Source of the DNA: Streptomyces spiramenti
GTDB lineage: Bacteria > Actinomycetota > Actinomycetes > Streptomycetales > Streptomycetaceae
DNA: 42,416 bases
Reading direction: 5' to 3'
NCBI RefSeq assembly: GCF_012034385.1
Contig: NZ_JAAVJB010000019.1
Coordinates: forward strand, 1 to 42,416
In this document: piece by piece, positions 22,385 to 30,236 of the stretch
How the letters are laid out: every line of letters starts with the position of its first letter
Numbering within the stretch: the first letter of the stretch is position 1
Translations under genes and position numbers: made by a program
Notes under the pieces: generated by a model
The model's input: only the letters and a program-made list of their open reading frames with translations
Told to the model about the DNA's origin: nothing
Database searches by the model: none

Positions 22385-23563
22385 TCAGGGGAGCGCGAGC
22401 ATGCGCTCCAGCGCGGCGCGGGCGTACCGTTCGGTCTCGGGGTCGACCTGGATCCGGTTGACGACCCGCCCCGCGGCCAGCGACTCCAGCGCCCACACCA
22501 GGTGTGGCAGGTCGATGCGGTTCATGGTGGAGCAGAAGCAGACCGTGCGGTCGAGAAAGACGACCTCCTTGTCCTGCGACGCGTAGCGGGCGGCGAGGCG
22601 CCGGACCAGGTTCAGCTCCGTGCCGATCGCCCACTTCGACCCGGCGGGCGCCTCCTCCAGCGCCCGGATGATGTACTCCGTCGATCCGACGTGGTCGGCC
22701 GCGGCCACCACCTCGTGCTTGCACTCCGGGTGGACCAGGACGTTGACGCCGGGTATGCGCTCCCGGACCTCGGCCACCGAGTCCAGCGAGAACCTGCCGT
22801 GGACCGAGCAGTGGCCGCGCCAGAGGATCATCCGGGCGTCCCGCAGCTGCTGGGGGGTGAGGCCGCCGCCGGGCTTGTGCGGGTTGTAGACGACGCAGTC
22901 GTCGAGCGACATGCCCATGTCCCGCACGGCGGTGTTTCGGCCGAGATGCTGGTCGGGGAGGAACAGGACCTTCTCCCCCTGCTCGAACGCCCACTCGAGC
23001 GCGCGGTGGGCGTTGGAGGAGGTGCAGATCGTGCCGCCGTGACGCCCGGTGAACGCCTTGATGTCGGCGGAGGAGTTCATGTAGGAGACCGGGACCGTCG
23101 TCCCGGCGACACCCGCCTCGGTGAGCACGTCCCAGCACTCGGCGACCTGCTCGGCGGTGGCCATGTCGGCCATGGAGCAGCCCGCGGCCAGGTCGGGCAG
23201 GACGACCTGCTGGGCGTCGGTGGTCAGGATGTCGGCCGACTCCGCCATGAAGTGGACGCCGCAGAAGACGATGTACTCCGCCTCCGGGCGGGCTGCCGCG
23301 TCGCGCGCGAGCTTGAAGGAGTCACCGGTCACGTCGGCGAACTCGATGACCTCGTCGCGCTGGTAGTGGTGGCCCAGGACGAAGACCCGGTCGCCCAGCG
23401 CCTCCTTGGCGGCGCGGGCGCGTGCCACCAGGTCGGGGTCGGACGGGGAGGGCAGGTCGCCGGGGCAGTCCACGCCCCGCTCGCTGGCCGGGTCCGACTG
23501 GCGGCCGAGCAGCAGCAGGGCCAGCGGGGTGGGCTGTACGTCCAGGGGATGGGCGGTGGTCAC
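22385..23563 (-). CDS. nadA: Quinolinate synthase, [4Fe-4S] enzyme
   Basis: Predicted 392 aa. NadA condenses iminoaspartate with dihydroxyacetone phosphate to quinolinate in de novo NAD synthesis. The expected motifs are present: VLGHHYQRDEVIEFADVTGDS, FCGVHFMAES, SYMNSSADIKA, DQHLGRNT, HPECKHEV, and TVCFCSTMN near the C-terminus; cysteines in the second, fifth and last of these can supply the three cluster ligands. Start GTG 23563 is chosen because an AGAGAGG site lies upstream and residues before it are not family-like. An imperfect upstream region holds a 17-bp palindrome overlapping a TATCAT -10. It is monocistronic here and divergent from the A-type Fe-S carrier gene, a possible supplier of its cluster. 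Confidence 0.94.
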   Translation of the reverse strand: MTTAHPLDVQPTPLALLLLGRQSDPASERGVDCPGDLPSPSDPDLVARARAAKEALGDRVFVLGHHYQRDEVIEFADVTGDSFKLARDAAARPEAEYIVFCGVHFMAESADILTTDAQQVVLPDLAAGCSMADMATAEQVAECWDVLTEAGVAGTTVPVSYMNSSADIKAFTGRHGGTICTSSNAHRALEWAFEQGEKVLFLPDQHLGRNTAVRDMGMSLDDCVVYNPHKPGGGLTPQQLRDARMILWRGHCSVHGRFSLDSVAEVRERIPGVNVLVHPECKHEVVAAADHVGSTEYIIRALEEAPAGSKWAIGTELNLVRRLAARYASQDKEVVFLDRTVCFCSTMNRIDLPHLVWALESLAAGRVVNRIQVDPETERYARAALERMLALP

Positions 23564-23685
23564 GGCGCACACCTCTCTTGTCCACGCGGTGTCGGCGCGG
23601 GGACGCGCTGCTGCGGCTCCGGGCCGTGGCCCACCGCGTCCCAGCGGTGTGTGCCAGGTTTCCGAGGCCCTTTTCGTCTGATTGA

Positions 23686-23702
23686 CGCTATTCATGATAG
23701 CG
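23686..23702. promoter_or_regulatory. 17-bp palindrome overlapping the nadA promoter
   Basis: CGCTAT (23686-23691), TCATG, ATAGCG (23697-23702). It lies in an AT-rich island about 125 nt upstream of nadA. On the minus strand it contains TATCAT, a plausible -10, so a repressor bound here would block transcription. It does not match a motif I can name. The rest of the 404-nt nadA-iscA gap is GC-rich with no gene. Confidence 0.5.
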
Positions 23703-23967
23703 ACTTCTCGTCGCCGTGACGACGTCCATCGCGTCGATGTGACGCATGCCGCTGCCTCCCGGGCTCCCGCCGGGGTGCGCCCCCGCCGCCGCAGGCCGGG
23801 GGGCAGGGGTGGGGTGCGGGCGGCAGCGGGGGCGCCGCGCACGCCCTCGGCCTTCAGCCGCCGGTGTGGGACGATGGGGGACAGACCGACGAAGCACCGG
23901 AATGAATCCGGGACACCGGCTGTTGCAGCAGTCGGCCCAGCAGTCCGTACTACCCGGGAGTGAGCAG

Positions 23968-24321
23968 ATGTCCGTTGAGGACAAGACCGCTGTGAGCGAC
24001 GGCATCATCCTGTCCGACGCTGCCGCGGCGAAGGTGAAGACCTTGCTGGAGCAGGAGGGCCGCGACGACCTCTCGCTCCGGGTGGCGGTGCAGCCCGGTG
24101 GCTGCTCCGGCCTGCGCTACCAGCTGTTCTTCGACGAGCGGTCGCTCGACGGCGACGTCATCAAGGACTTCGACGGCGTCAAGGTCGTCACCGACCGGAT
24201 GAGCGCCCCGTACCTCGGCGGCGCCTCCATCGATTTCGTCGACACCATCGAGAAGCAGGGTTTCACCATCGACAACCCGAACGCCACCGGCTCCTGCGCC
24301 TGCGGCGACTCGTTCAACTGA
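23968..24321 (+). CDS. erpA: A-type iron-sulfur carrier (HesB/IscA/ErpA family)
   Basis: Predicted 117 aa. The HesB-type domain shows IILSDAAAAKVKTLLEQEG, VAVQPGGCSGLRYQLFFDE with the first conserved Cys, and the terminal GSCACGDSF with the C-x-C pair. These three cysteines bind Fe-S clusters delivered to apo-enzymes. Start ATG 23968 has GGGAG upstream; the first ~10 residues are a short non-conserved tail. It has its own terminator. Divergent placement next to nadA, whose product needs a [4Fe-4S] cluster, hints at shared need but does not prove targeting. ErpA versus IscA cannot be settled by eye. Confidence 0.9.
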   Translation: MSVEDKTAVSDGIILSDAAAAKVKTLLEQEGRDDLSLRVAVQPGGCSGLRYQLFFDERSLDGDVIKDFDGVKVVTDRMSAPYLGGASIDFVDTIEKQGFTIDNPNATGSCACGDSFN

Positions 24322-24367
24322 CGCGACCCGCTTCCCCGCCCCGCCGGGGAGGGATGCCGCTCGCGAC

Positions 24368-24400
24368 CGAAGCCGCCACGGCACCGCCGTGGCGGCTTCG
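24368..24400 (+). terminator. Perfect 15-bp hairpin after the Fe-S carrier gene
   Basis: Arms 24368-24382 and 24386-24400 with a 3-nt loop, 46 nt after the stop at 24321. Confidence 0.75.
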
Positions 24401-24557
24401 CCGTGAGTGTGGAGCCGCGGGCGGGGAGCCGCGGGTGTGGGCCACCGCCCGCCCGCCGGCGCCGCGGGGCGATGCCGATGACCGGCGGTCCACCACGTGC
24501 GCAACCGGGGCCGGGGGCCCCGCCGTTCGCGATGGCGCGCCCCCCGACCCCGACCCT

Positions 24558-24591
24558 GGTCGGCCCGGACCCTCACAACGCCGGGCCGACC
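24558..24591 (-). terminator. Second hairpin downstream of the large secreted-protein gene
   Basis: Perfect 11-bp arms (24558-24568 with 24581-24591) and a 12-nt loop, directly beyond the hairpin at 24594-24627 in the minus direction. The two could act as tandem terminators. Confidence 0.45.
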
Positions 24592-24593
24592 GT

Positions 24594-24627
24594 CCGCACC
24601 CACCCGGACGCCACCGGGCGGGTGCGG
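24594..24627 (-). terminator. Hairpin after the large membrane-anchored protein gene
   Basis: Arms 24594-24607 with 24614-24627; the single plus-strand A-C mismatch becomes G-U on the minus strand, as expected for the terminator of the gene ending at 24666. Positions 24401-24557 contain nothing recognisable. Confidence 0.6.
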
Positions 24628-24665
24628 AGACTAACCGGGGCGGTCGCCCGGAACGGGGCCGCCGG

Positions 24666-26294
24666 TCACCGGCCCGGCACCTCGATCTCCGCGCCCAGGC
24701 TGTTGCGGACCGTCCGGTCGCCCAGCGGCTCGTCCAGCTCGACGTCGAACGTCCCGGGTACCAACTGCAGGGTGCAGATCTGGTCCGGATCGGGGTCGAT
24801 CTGCTCGACGGTGATGGTGATGGTGTCGGGCGTCTCCTCCGCGAACGCCTCGTACTCGCCGCAGGCCCCGGTCGAGTCGTGGTAGACCAGTGACGTCGCG
24901 GTGGCCTCCGCGGGCTCCAGCGACCAGGTCTCCCCGCTGAAGTCGGAGTCGGGCGCGCGACCGACCGCGCCGTCGAGGTCCACCGTCCCGGGGTCGCCCG
25001 GCTCGGAGGCACCGCCGGTGCTCGGCGCGACGTCGTCGGAGACCCCCGTCAGCAGCTCCGGCGTGACGGCGACCCGGGCGACGGGTTCGGCGTCGGGCGC
25101 CATCGCCGGGGTGAACAGCCAGGCCGGCACCAGCACCGGTTCGCCGGCGACGCGGTGCCGCACCAGACCGAGCCCGACCTCGGAGACCTCCACCACCGCG
25201 GCGGCCTCCGGCGGCTCCGCGATACCGCCGTTGAGGGCGAGTAGCGCCTCAGCCGCGTCGATCAGCGGGTAGGGGGCGTCACCGGAGACGGGGTCCCCGA
25301 GCGTGCCCTGCCCGGACACCACCACTCCCCGGGCGTCGACCTCCAGTCGCGTCCCCAGCCCCGGCGCGGGGAGGGAGTCGACCTGCCGGGCCACGCGCAC
25401 CGTGCGCCGGTCGCCCGCGGTGTCGGTGGCCTCGGCCGCGGCCGGGTCGAGGCCGAGCCGCTCCAGCAGCGGGACGACGGCGGCGAGTGCCTCCTCCGCC
25501 GAGGGCGGGGGACCGGCCGGGCCGTCCGGGAGGAGGAGGTCCTCCGGCACGGGGGCGTCGACCAGGCCGCGCTCGCCGTCGTGCGGCCCGGGGACGACGC
25601 GTTCCGCGTCGGGGGCACCGGGCTCCGCGCCCGAGTCGTCGGGCAGGTCCCGCGGCGGCATGACCGGCTCCGGCCCGGCGGGTTCGGGCATCGCGGGCGA
25701 GGACTGCGAGCCGTCCGGGTCCGCCGGCATCCCCGGCGCCGGCTCGACGGCGGGGCCCTCCGTCGGGTCGGCCGGAGGCGTGTCACCCGGCGGCGGCACG
25801 CTCCGTGTGAGGGCGTGGTCCGGTCCGGTCACCCGCCAGGCACCCTCGCCGTCCGCGGTCACCATCAGCCGCGCGCCGGCCACCCCGGGCTGCTCGGGGC
25901 CGACCTCCCAGGCGTCGCCGACCAGCCGCGGTTCGCCCGACACCTTCAGCGTCGCGGCCAGCTCCCGGACGGTGGCCTCGTCGATCGCCTCGCCGTACCC
26001 GTACACGGGGGCCTCGGCCGCGTCCAGCGCGGGAAGCTCCCCGGTGACCCGGTGGAAGACGGACGAGGCGGGGTACACGGCGGATTCGTGCAGGGCCGCT
26101 CCGCCGCCGGGGTTCGGAGTCAGCGCCAACGGCCGCGGCTCGGTGGCGGGAGTGCCGTCGGTGATCCGGTTCACGCCGTACGCGCCGCCCGCCAGCAGGG
26201 TGACGGCGGCGGCGACCGCAGCCACCGGCAGCCATCTGCCGCGTCCGCGACGGGCTGCGACGTCGTCGTCGAGGACGGCCTCTCGCTCTGACAC
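24666..26294 (-). CDS. Large membrane-anchored extracytoplasmic protein of unknown function
   Basis: Predicted 542 aa. A short charged cytosolic head (SEREAVLDDDVAARRGRGR) is followed by one membrane segment (WLPVAAVAAAVTLLAGGAYGV, about residues 21-41); the rest should be outside. A Pro/Asp/Glu-rich linker (about 165-260) separates two globular halves. The C-terminal part contains CGEYEAFAEETPDTITITVEQ and ICTLQLVPGTFDVELDEPLGDRTV, which carry the only two cysteines in that half (possible disulfide), ending with EIEVPGR. The start GTG 26294 has AAGGAG 6 nt upstream; the frame extends 47 codons further but without support. I recognise a conserved streptomycete hypothetical protein; no enzymatic motif is visible. 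It diverges from the PfkB kinase gene. Confidence 0.8.
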   Translation of the reverse strand: MSEREAVLDDDVAARRGRGRWLPVAAVAAAVTLLAGGAYGVNRITDGTPATEPRPLALTPNPGGGAALHESAVYPASSVFHRVTGELPALDAAEAPVYGYGEAIDEATVRELAATLKVSGEPRLVGDAWEVGPEQPGVAGARLMVTADGEGAWRVTGPDHALTRSVPPPGDTPPADPTEGPAVEPAPGMPADPDGSQSSPAMPEPAGPEPVMPPRDLPDDSGAEPGAPDAERVVPGPHDGERGLVDAPVPEDLLLPDGPAGPPPSAEEALAAVVPLLERLGLDPAAAEATDTAGDRRTVRVARQVDSLPAPGLGTRLEVDARGVVVSGQGTLGDPVSGDAPYPLIDAAEALLALNGGIAEPPEAAAVVEVSEVGLGLVRHRVAGEPVLVPAWLFTPAMAPDAEPVARVAVTPELLTGVSDDVAPSTGGASEPGDPGTVDLDGAVGRAPDSDFSGETWSLEPAEATATSLVYHDSTGACGEYEAFAEETPDTITITVEQIDPDPDQICTLQLVPGTFDVELDEPLGDRTVRNSLGAEIEVPGR

Positions 26295-26412
26295 AGTGGC
26301 TCCTTCGTCGGCGGGACCGAGCCGGGCCCGTTGTCCTCCTTCGACGGACCGGAGGCGTTCCGGGTTCCCGCCGGGTGCCGCCGTACCGCAGCGCGCCGCC
26401 ACCGGCGGCCGG

Positions 26413-26418
26413 TAGCCT
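26413..26418 (+). promoter_or_regulatory. Candidate -10 element for the PfkB-family kinase
   Basis: TAGCCT 52 nt upstream of the GTG at 26471, in the 176-nt divergent gap. An AGAGGAG ribosome-binding site follows, so this transcript has a leader. Confidence 0.4.
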
Positions 26419-26470
26419 GGTCCGCGCCAGGCCACCGACCGTCCCCTTCCTCACAGAGGAGCAGCCCGCA

Positions 26471-27448
26471 GTGCGTATCGCCGTCTCCGGCTCCATCGCC
26501 ACCGACCATCTGATGACGTTCCCGGGCCGCTTCGCGGACCAGCTCGTCGGGGATCAACTGCACAACCTCTCGCTGTCGTTCCTGGTGGACGGGTTGGAGG
26601 TGCGGCGCGGCGGTGTCGCCGCCAACATCTGCTTCGGAATGGGCGGGCTGGGCGCCTCGCCGGTCCTGGTCGGCGCCGCGGGCGCGGACTTCGTGGAGTA
26701 CCGCGACTGGCTGGACCGCCACGGGGTGGACACCGCCTCCGTGCGGATCTCCGAGACGCTGCACACCGCCCGGTTCGTCTGCACCACCGACGCCGACCAC
26801 AACCAGCTCGGCTCCTTCTACACCGGCGCCATGAGCGAGGCCCGCCAGATCGAGCTGAAGTCCGTCGGCGACCGCGTCGGCGGCCTGGACCTGGTGCACA
26901 TCGGTGCCGACGACCCCGAGGCGATGCTCCGTCACACCGAGGAGTGCCGGACCCGGGAGATCCCCTTCGCCGCGGACTACTCCCAGCAGCTGGCCCGCAT
27001 GGAGGGGGAGGAGATCCGCACCCTCACCGACGGCGCCACCTACCTCTTCAGCAACGAGTACGAGAAGGCGCTCATCGAGACCAAGACCGGCTGGGACGCC
27101 GAGGAGGTGCTGCGCCGGGTCGGGACCCGCGTGACCACCCTCGGTCCCAAGGGCGCGGTCATCGAGCGGGCGGGCGAGCAGCCGATCCACGTGGACTGCC
27201 CGGAGGAGGAGCGCAAGGCCGACCCCACCGGAGTCGGCGACGCGTTCCGCGCGGGCTTCCTCTCCGGCCTGGTGTGGGGCGCCTCGCTGGAACGCTCCGC
27301 GCAGGTCGGCTGCATGCTGGCGACCCTGGTCATCGAGACGGTCGGCACCCAGGAGTACACCCTCAGCCGGGGGTCGTTCCTGGAGCGGCTGACCAAGGCG
27401 TACGGCCAGGAGGCCGGCGACGAGGTGCGCGGCTACCTGGGCGCCTGA
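26471..27448 (+). CDS. PfkB-family sugar/nucleoside kinase, probably adenosine kinase
   Basis: Predicted 325 aa. Ribokinase-fold protein with the N-terminal GGVAANICFGMGGLG motif (about residues 46-60) and the C-terminal PfkB signature DPTGVGDAFRAGFLSG with the catalytic Asp. The tight link to ctaC and the sequence style match the mycobacterial adenosine kinase (AdoK, Rv2202c), which also sits next to ctaC, so adenosine salvage is the best guess; the family name alone would be carbohydrate kinase. The start GTG 26471 gives MRIAVSGSIATDHL, the usual first strand. A 3' hairpin is shared with the convergent cysteine desulfurase gene. Confidence 0.88.
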   Translation: MRIAVSGSIATDHLMTFPGRFADQLVGDQLHNLSLSFLVDGLEVRRGGVAANICFGMGGLGASPVLVGAAGADFVEYRDWLDRHGVDTASVRISETLHTARFVCTTDADHNQLGSFYTGAMSEARQIELKSVGDRVGGLDLVHIGADDPEAMLRHTEECRTREIPFAADYSQQLARMEGEEIRTLTDGATYLFSNEYEKALIETKTGWDAEEVLRRVGTRVTTLGPKGAVIERAGEQPIHVDCPEEERKADPTGVGDAFRAGFLSGLVWGASLERSAQVGCMLATLVIETVGTQEYTLSRGSFLERLTKAYGQEAGDEVRGYLGA

Positions 27449-27459
27449 CACCTGACCGC

Positions 27460-27502
27460 ACCGCCCGCCGCCCAGCGCCCCCGCGCGATGCCGGCGGGCG
27501 GT
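27460..27502. terminator. Hairpin between the kinase and cysteine desulfurase genes
   Basis: Perfect 11-bp arms (27460-27470 with 27492-27502) and a 21-nt loop in the 83-nt gap between convergent stops. Confidence 0.5.
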
Positions 27503-27531
27503 CGCGTGCCGCGCACCGCCGGACCCGGCGG

Positions 27532-28998
27532 TCACCCCGTGCGGCGGACCCGATAGGCGCTGCCGCCCCGCCCCGGCCCGGCCAACGGCTCCTCGCCGAG
27601 GTACTCCTGACCGCGCATCTCGCACCACGCGGGGATGTCCAGCCGCGCGGCCGAGTCGTCGGCCAGTACCCGCACCACCGCGCCCACCGGGACGCCGGGG
27701 AGCACCTTGGCGAGCTCGATGACCGGGATCGGGCACCGCCGCCCCAGCGCGTCCACCTCGACCTCGGTGACTCCGGCCGGCGTCGCCCCGGCGGCGCTCC
27801 CGCCCGCGGGGCAATCCGGCTCCGCCGTGTCGTCGGGCTCCGCAGTGCCACCGGGGCCGTCCGGGACGACCGGACCGGCGAGCCGGTCGCGGACCGCACC
27901 GACCACCCGGGGCAGCGCCGCCAGGAACCGCTCGACGTCGGACTCGGCCGTGCCGCGCGGCAGCGACACCCGCACGTTCCCCTCCGACAGCACACCCATC
28001 GCCCGCAGCACATGGCTGGGGGTGAGGGTGGAGGAGGTGCACGAGGAACCCGAGGAGACGGCGAACCCCTCCCGGTCCAGACCGTCCAGCAGCGCCTCGC
28101 CGTCCGCGTACAGGCAGGAGAAGGTGACGACGTTCGGCAGGCGCAGCTCCGGGTGGCCCACCACCCAGGTGTCCGGCACCTCCTCCGGCACCCGCGTCCG
28201 GATGCGCCGCACCAGCGCGCGGAGCCGCTCGGCCTCGGCCGTCGCCTCGGCACGCACCGCGCGCAGCGAGGCCGCCGCCGCGACCACCGCCGGGAGCGAG
28301 GGGAACCCCGGGGAGCGGCCCGACTCCCGTTCGTCGTGCGGTTCCGGGGGCGCGAAGCGGGTGCCCTTGCGCACCACGAGCAACCCGACCCCGCCGGGGC
28401 CGCCCCACTTGTGCGCGCTCGCCGTCAGCAGCGACCACCGACCCGGCACCTCGCCCCAGGGAACGGACTGGGCCGCGTCCACCAGGAGCGGTACGCCGGC
28501 CGCGCCGCACACCTCCGCGACCTCCTCGACCGGCTGTTCGGTGCCCACCTCGTGGTTGGCGGACTGGAGCACGGCCAACGCGGTGTCCGGGGTGAGCGCC
28601 CCGGACCAGTCGGCGACCGCGGTCCTGCCGGCCCGGTCGGGCGGGACCTCCACTGCCGTGCCCCCGGCGCCGCGGTGGCTCTCCGCCGCGTGCAGCACCG
28701 CCGAGTGCTCGACGGCGGAGTGCAGCAGCCGGCGGCCGACCCGGTGGCGTGCCGCCAGCGTTCCGGCGATCCCGGTATGCAGCGCCCGGGTCCCCGAGGT
28801 GGTGAAGGCCAGCTCGTCGGGGCGGCAGTCGAGCAGTTCGGCGGTGCCCTCCCGGGCCGCGTCCAGCAGCAGTCGGGCGCGCCGCCCCTCGCGGTGCAGT
28901 CGCGCGGGATCGGCCCACCCCTCCTCCCAGGCGGCGAGGAACGCCTCGCGGGCGACGGGGTGCGGGGGAGCGGAGGAGGCGGCGTCGAAGTACGTCAC
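27532..28998 (-). CDS. Cysteine desulfurase fused to TusA-like sulfurtransferase domain
   Basis: Predicted 488 aa. Residues 1-375 are a class V aminotransferase of the NifS/IscS group: HSAVEHSAV, DAAQSVPWGEV, the PLP lysine K197 in SAHKWGGPGG, and the mobile catalytic cysteine C320 in SSGSSCTSSTLTPSHV. An acidic linker (about 376-410) leads to a TusA/SirA-like domain (VDALGRRCPIPVIELAKVL) with sulfur-accepting C422. Such a fusion would pass persulfide sulfur from the desulfurase directly to its own carrier cysteine. The start GTG 28998 has TAGCCT 6 nt upstream and no SD, so it is probably leaderless. It diverges from ctaC. The final acceptor (tRNA thiolation, cofactor or Fe-S) is unknown. Confidence 0.9.
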   Translation of the reverse strand: MTYFDAASSAPPHPVAREAFLAAWEEGWADPARLHREGRRARLLLDAAREGTAELLDCRPDELAFTTSGTRALHTGIAGTLAARHRVGRRLLHSAVEHSAVLHAAESHRGAGGTAVEVPPDRAGRTAVADWSGALTPDTALAVLQSANHEVGTEQPVEEVAEVCGAAGVPLLVDAAQSVPWGEVPGRWSLLTASAHKWGGPGGVGLLVVRKGTRFAPPEPHDERESGRSPGFPSLPAVVAAAASLRAVRAEATAEAERLRALVRRIRTRVPEEVPDTWVVGHPELRLPNVVTFSCLYADGEALLDGLDREGFAVSSGSSCTSSTLTPSHVLRAMGVLSEGNVRVSLPRGTAESDVERFLAALPRVVGAVRDRLAGPVVPDGPGGTAEPDDTAEPDCPAGGSAAGATPAGVTEVEVDALGRRCPIPVIELAKVLPGVPVGAVVRVLADDSAARLDIPAWCEMRGQEYLGEEPLAGPGRGGSAYRVRRTG

Positions 28999-29004
28999 CC
29001 CGGC

Positions 29005-29010
29005 AGGCTA
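29005..29010 (-). promoter_or_regulatory. Candidate leaderless -10 element of the cysteine desulfurase gene
   Basis: TAGCCT on the minus strand, then 6 nt, then the GTG at 28998, with no SD. Confidence 0.4.
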
Positions 29011-29164
29011 CGCCCGGGGCGGAGCGCCGGGGCGTGGCCTGCCGCCGGCCCCTGTGGAGGGGCGCCCCGGCCCCGCTACCGGCGGCGGCGTGTCCGGTAC
29101 GTCCCCTGGTGGGGCGGCACGGCGCGTTGGGCACCCTCCCCGCGCAACGCCCGGGGGTGTCCAG

Positions 29165-29196
29165 TAGGGTTTGGTCCGCGTAAATATCCAAACCCT
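29165..29196 (+). promoter_or_regulatory. ctaC promoter with 9-bp inverted repeat
   Basis: A TAGGGT -10 candidate (29165-29170) overlaps the left arm AGGGTTTGG (29166-29174) of a perfect inverted repeat whose right arm CCAAACCCT is at 29188-29196. The 13-nt AT-rich spacer contains GTAAATAT. The site would span about -12 to +20 of the transcript, a typical repressor position. It does not resemble the known Rex (TGTGA-type) site. Confidence 0.5.
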
Positions 29197-29219
29197 GCCC
29201 GTGCCAGGGTCAGTGCCCC

Positions 29220-29241
29220 GTCGCCGAGCGATGGCGGCGAC
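29220..29241 (+). other. Small hairpin in the ctaC 5' leader
   Basis: Perfect 7-bp arms (29220-29226 with 29235-29241) and an 8-nt loop between the ctaC promoter and its ribosome-binding site. It may affect leader stability; function is unknown. Confidence 0.3.
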
Positions 29242-29276
29242 CGGGCGCACGGGCGAGACTCTCGGGAAGGCGCTAC

Positions 29277-30236
29277 GTGAGTCCCAACGGCTCCGACCGC
29301 TCGACGCGGCGTCCGATGCGGCGGGTACTGCCGCAGGCGCTCATCGCGGGCCTGGTCCTGGCAACCGCCACCGGTTGCACATCCGAGGATTTGCCCCGCC
29401 TCGGGCTGCCCAGTCCGGCAACGGAGGAAGCGCCGCGCATCCTGTCCCTGTGGCAGGGGTCGTGGATCGCCGCACTGATCACCGGTGTGATCGTGTGGGG
29501 TCTGATCGCGTGGAGCGTCTTCTTCCACCGCCGTTCGCGCACCAAGGTGGAGGTCCCGCCGCAGACGCGGTACAACCTGCCGATCGAGGCGCTCTACACC
29601 CTCGTTCCGCTGATCATCGTCTCGGTGCTGTTCTACTTCACAGCACGTGACCAGACCGAGCTGATGAAGACCTCGGACCAGCCGGACCACGTCATCAACG
29701 TCGTGGGCTTCAAGTGGAGCTGGGGATTCAACTACCTGGAGCCGGTCGGTGAGGGTGACGTCTTCGCACCCGACTCGCCCGAACTGTCGGCCATCCCCGA
29801 CCGCATGATGGACGCGGTCCCCGAGAACGCCGACGGTGTCTACGACATCGGCACCCCCGCCGACCGTGACGCCGACACCGGCAACCCCGGTCCGACCCTC
29901 GTGCTCCCCGAGGGCGAGACCGTCCAGTTCATCCTGACCTCGCGTGACGTCATCCACTCGTTCTGGGTGGTGCCGTTCCTGATGAAGATGGACGTCATCC
30001 CCGGTCACACCAACCGCTTCGAGGTGACCCCCAACAAGCAGGGGACCTTCCTCGGCAAGTGCGCCGAGCTGTGCGGTGTGGACCACTCGCGGATGCTGTT
30101 CAACGTCAAGGTCGTCTCGCCGGAGGAGTACCAGGAGCACCTGCAGGATCTGGCCGACCGCGGCCAGACCGGCTACATCCCGGCGGGTATCGAGCAGACC
30201 GACGCCGCCAAGAACGCGGAGACGAACCAGCCGTGA
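29277..30236 (+). CDS. ctaC: Cytochrome c oxidase subunit II (CuA)
   Basis: Predicted 319 aa. It carries the binuclear CuA centre of the aa3 oxidase. A lipoprotein-like signal ([13 protein letters not shown]) is followed by two membrane segments (about 57-78 and 105-125). A periplasmic cupredoxin domain contains [14 protein letters not shown] and [12 protein letters not shown], giving the Cys pair, His, Met and Glu ligands. An extended acidic loop ([16 protein letters not shown]) precedes it. The start GTG 29277 has GGGAAGG about 8 nt upstream. The stop overlaps the ctaD start by 4 nt (GTGA). It is the first gene of the ctaCDF operon. Confidence 0.96.
   Translation: MSPNGSDRSTRRPMRRVLPQALIAGLVLATATGCTSEDLPRLGLPSPATEEAPRILSLWQGSWIAALITGVIVWGLIAWSVFFHRRSRTKVEVPPQTRYNLPIEALYTLVPLIIVSVLFYFTARDQTELMKTSDQPDHVINVVGFKWSWGFNYLEPVGEGDVFAPDSPELSAIPDRMMDAVPENADGVYDIGTPADRDADTGNPGPTLVLPEGETVQFILTSRDVIHSFWVVPFLMKMDVIPGHTNRFEVTPNKQGTFLGKCAELCGVDHSRMLFNVKVVSPEEYQEHLQDLADRGQTGYIPAGIEQTDAAKNAETNQP

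Noticed and set aside
26171..29191. A 1006-codon minus-strand open frame
   Set aside because: It overlaps the kinase gene in antisense and the desulfurase gene in another frame; the real genes explain the region.
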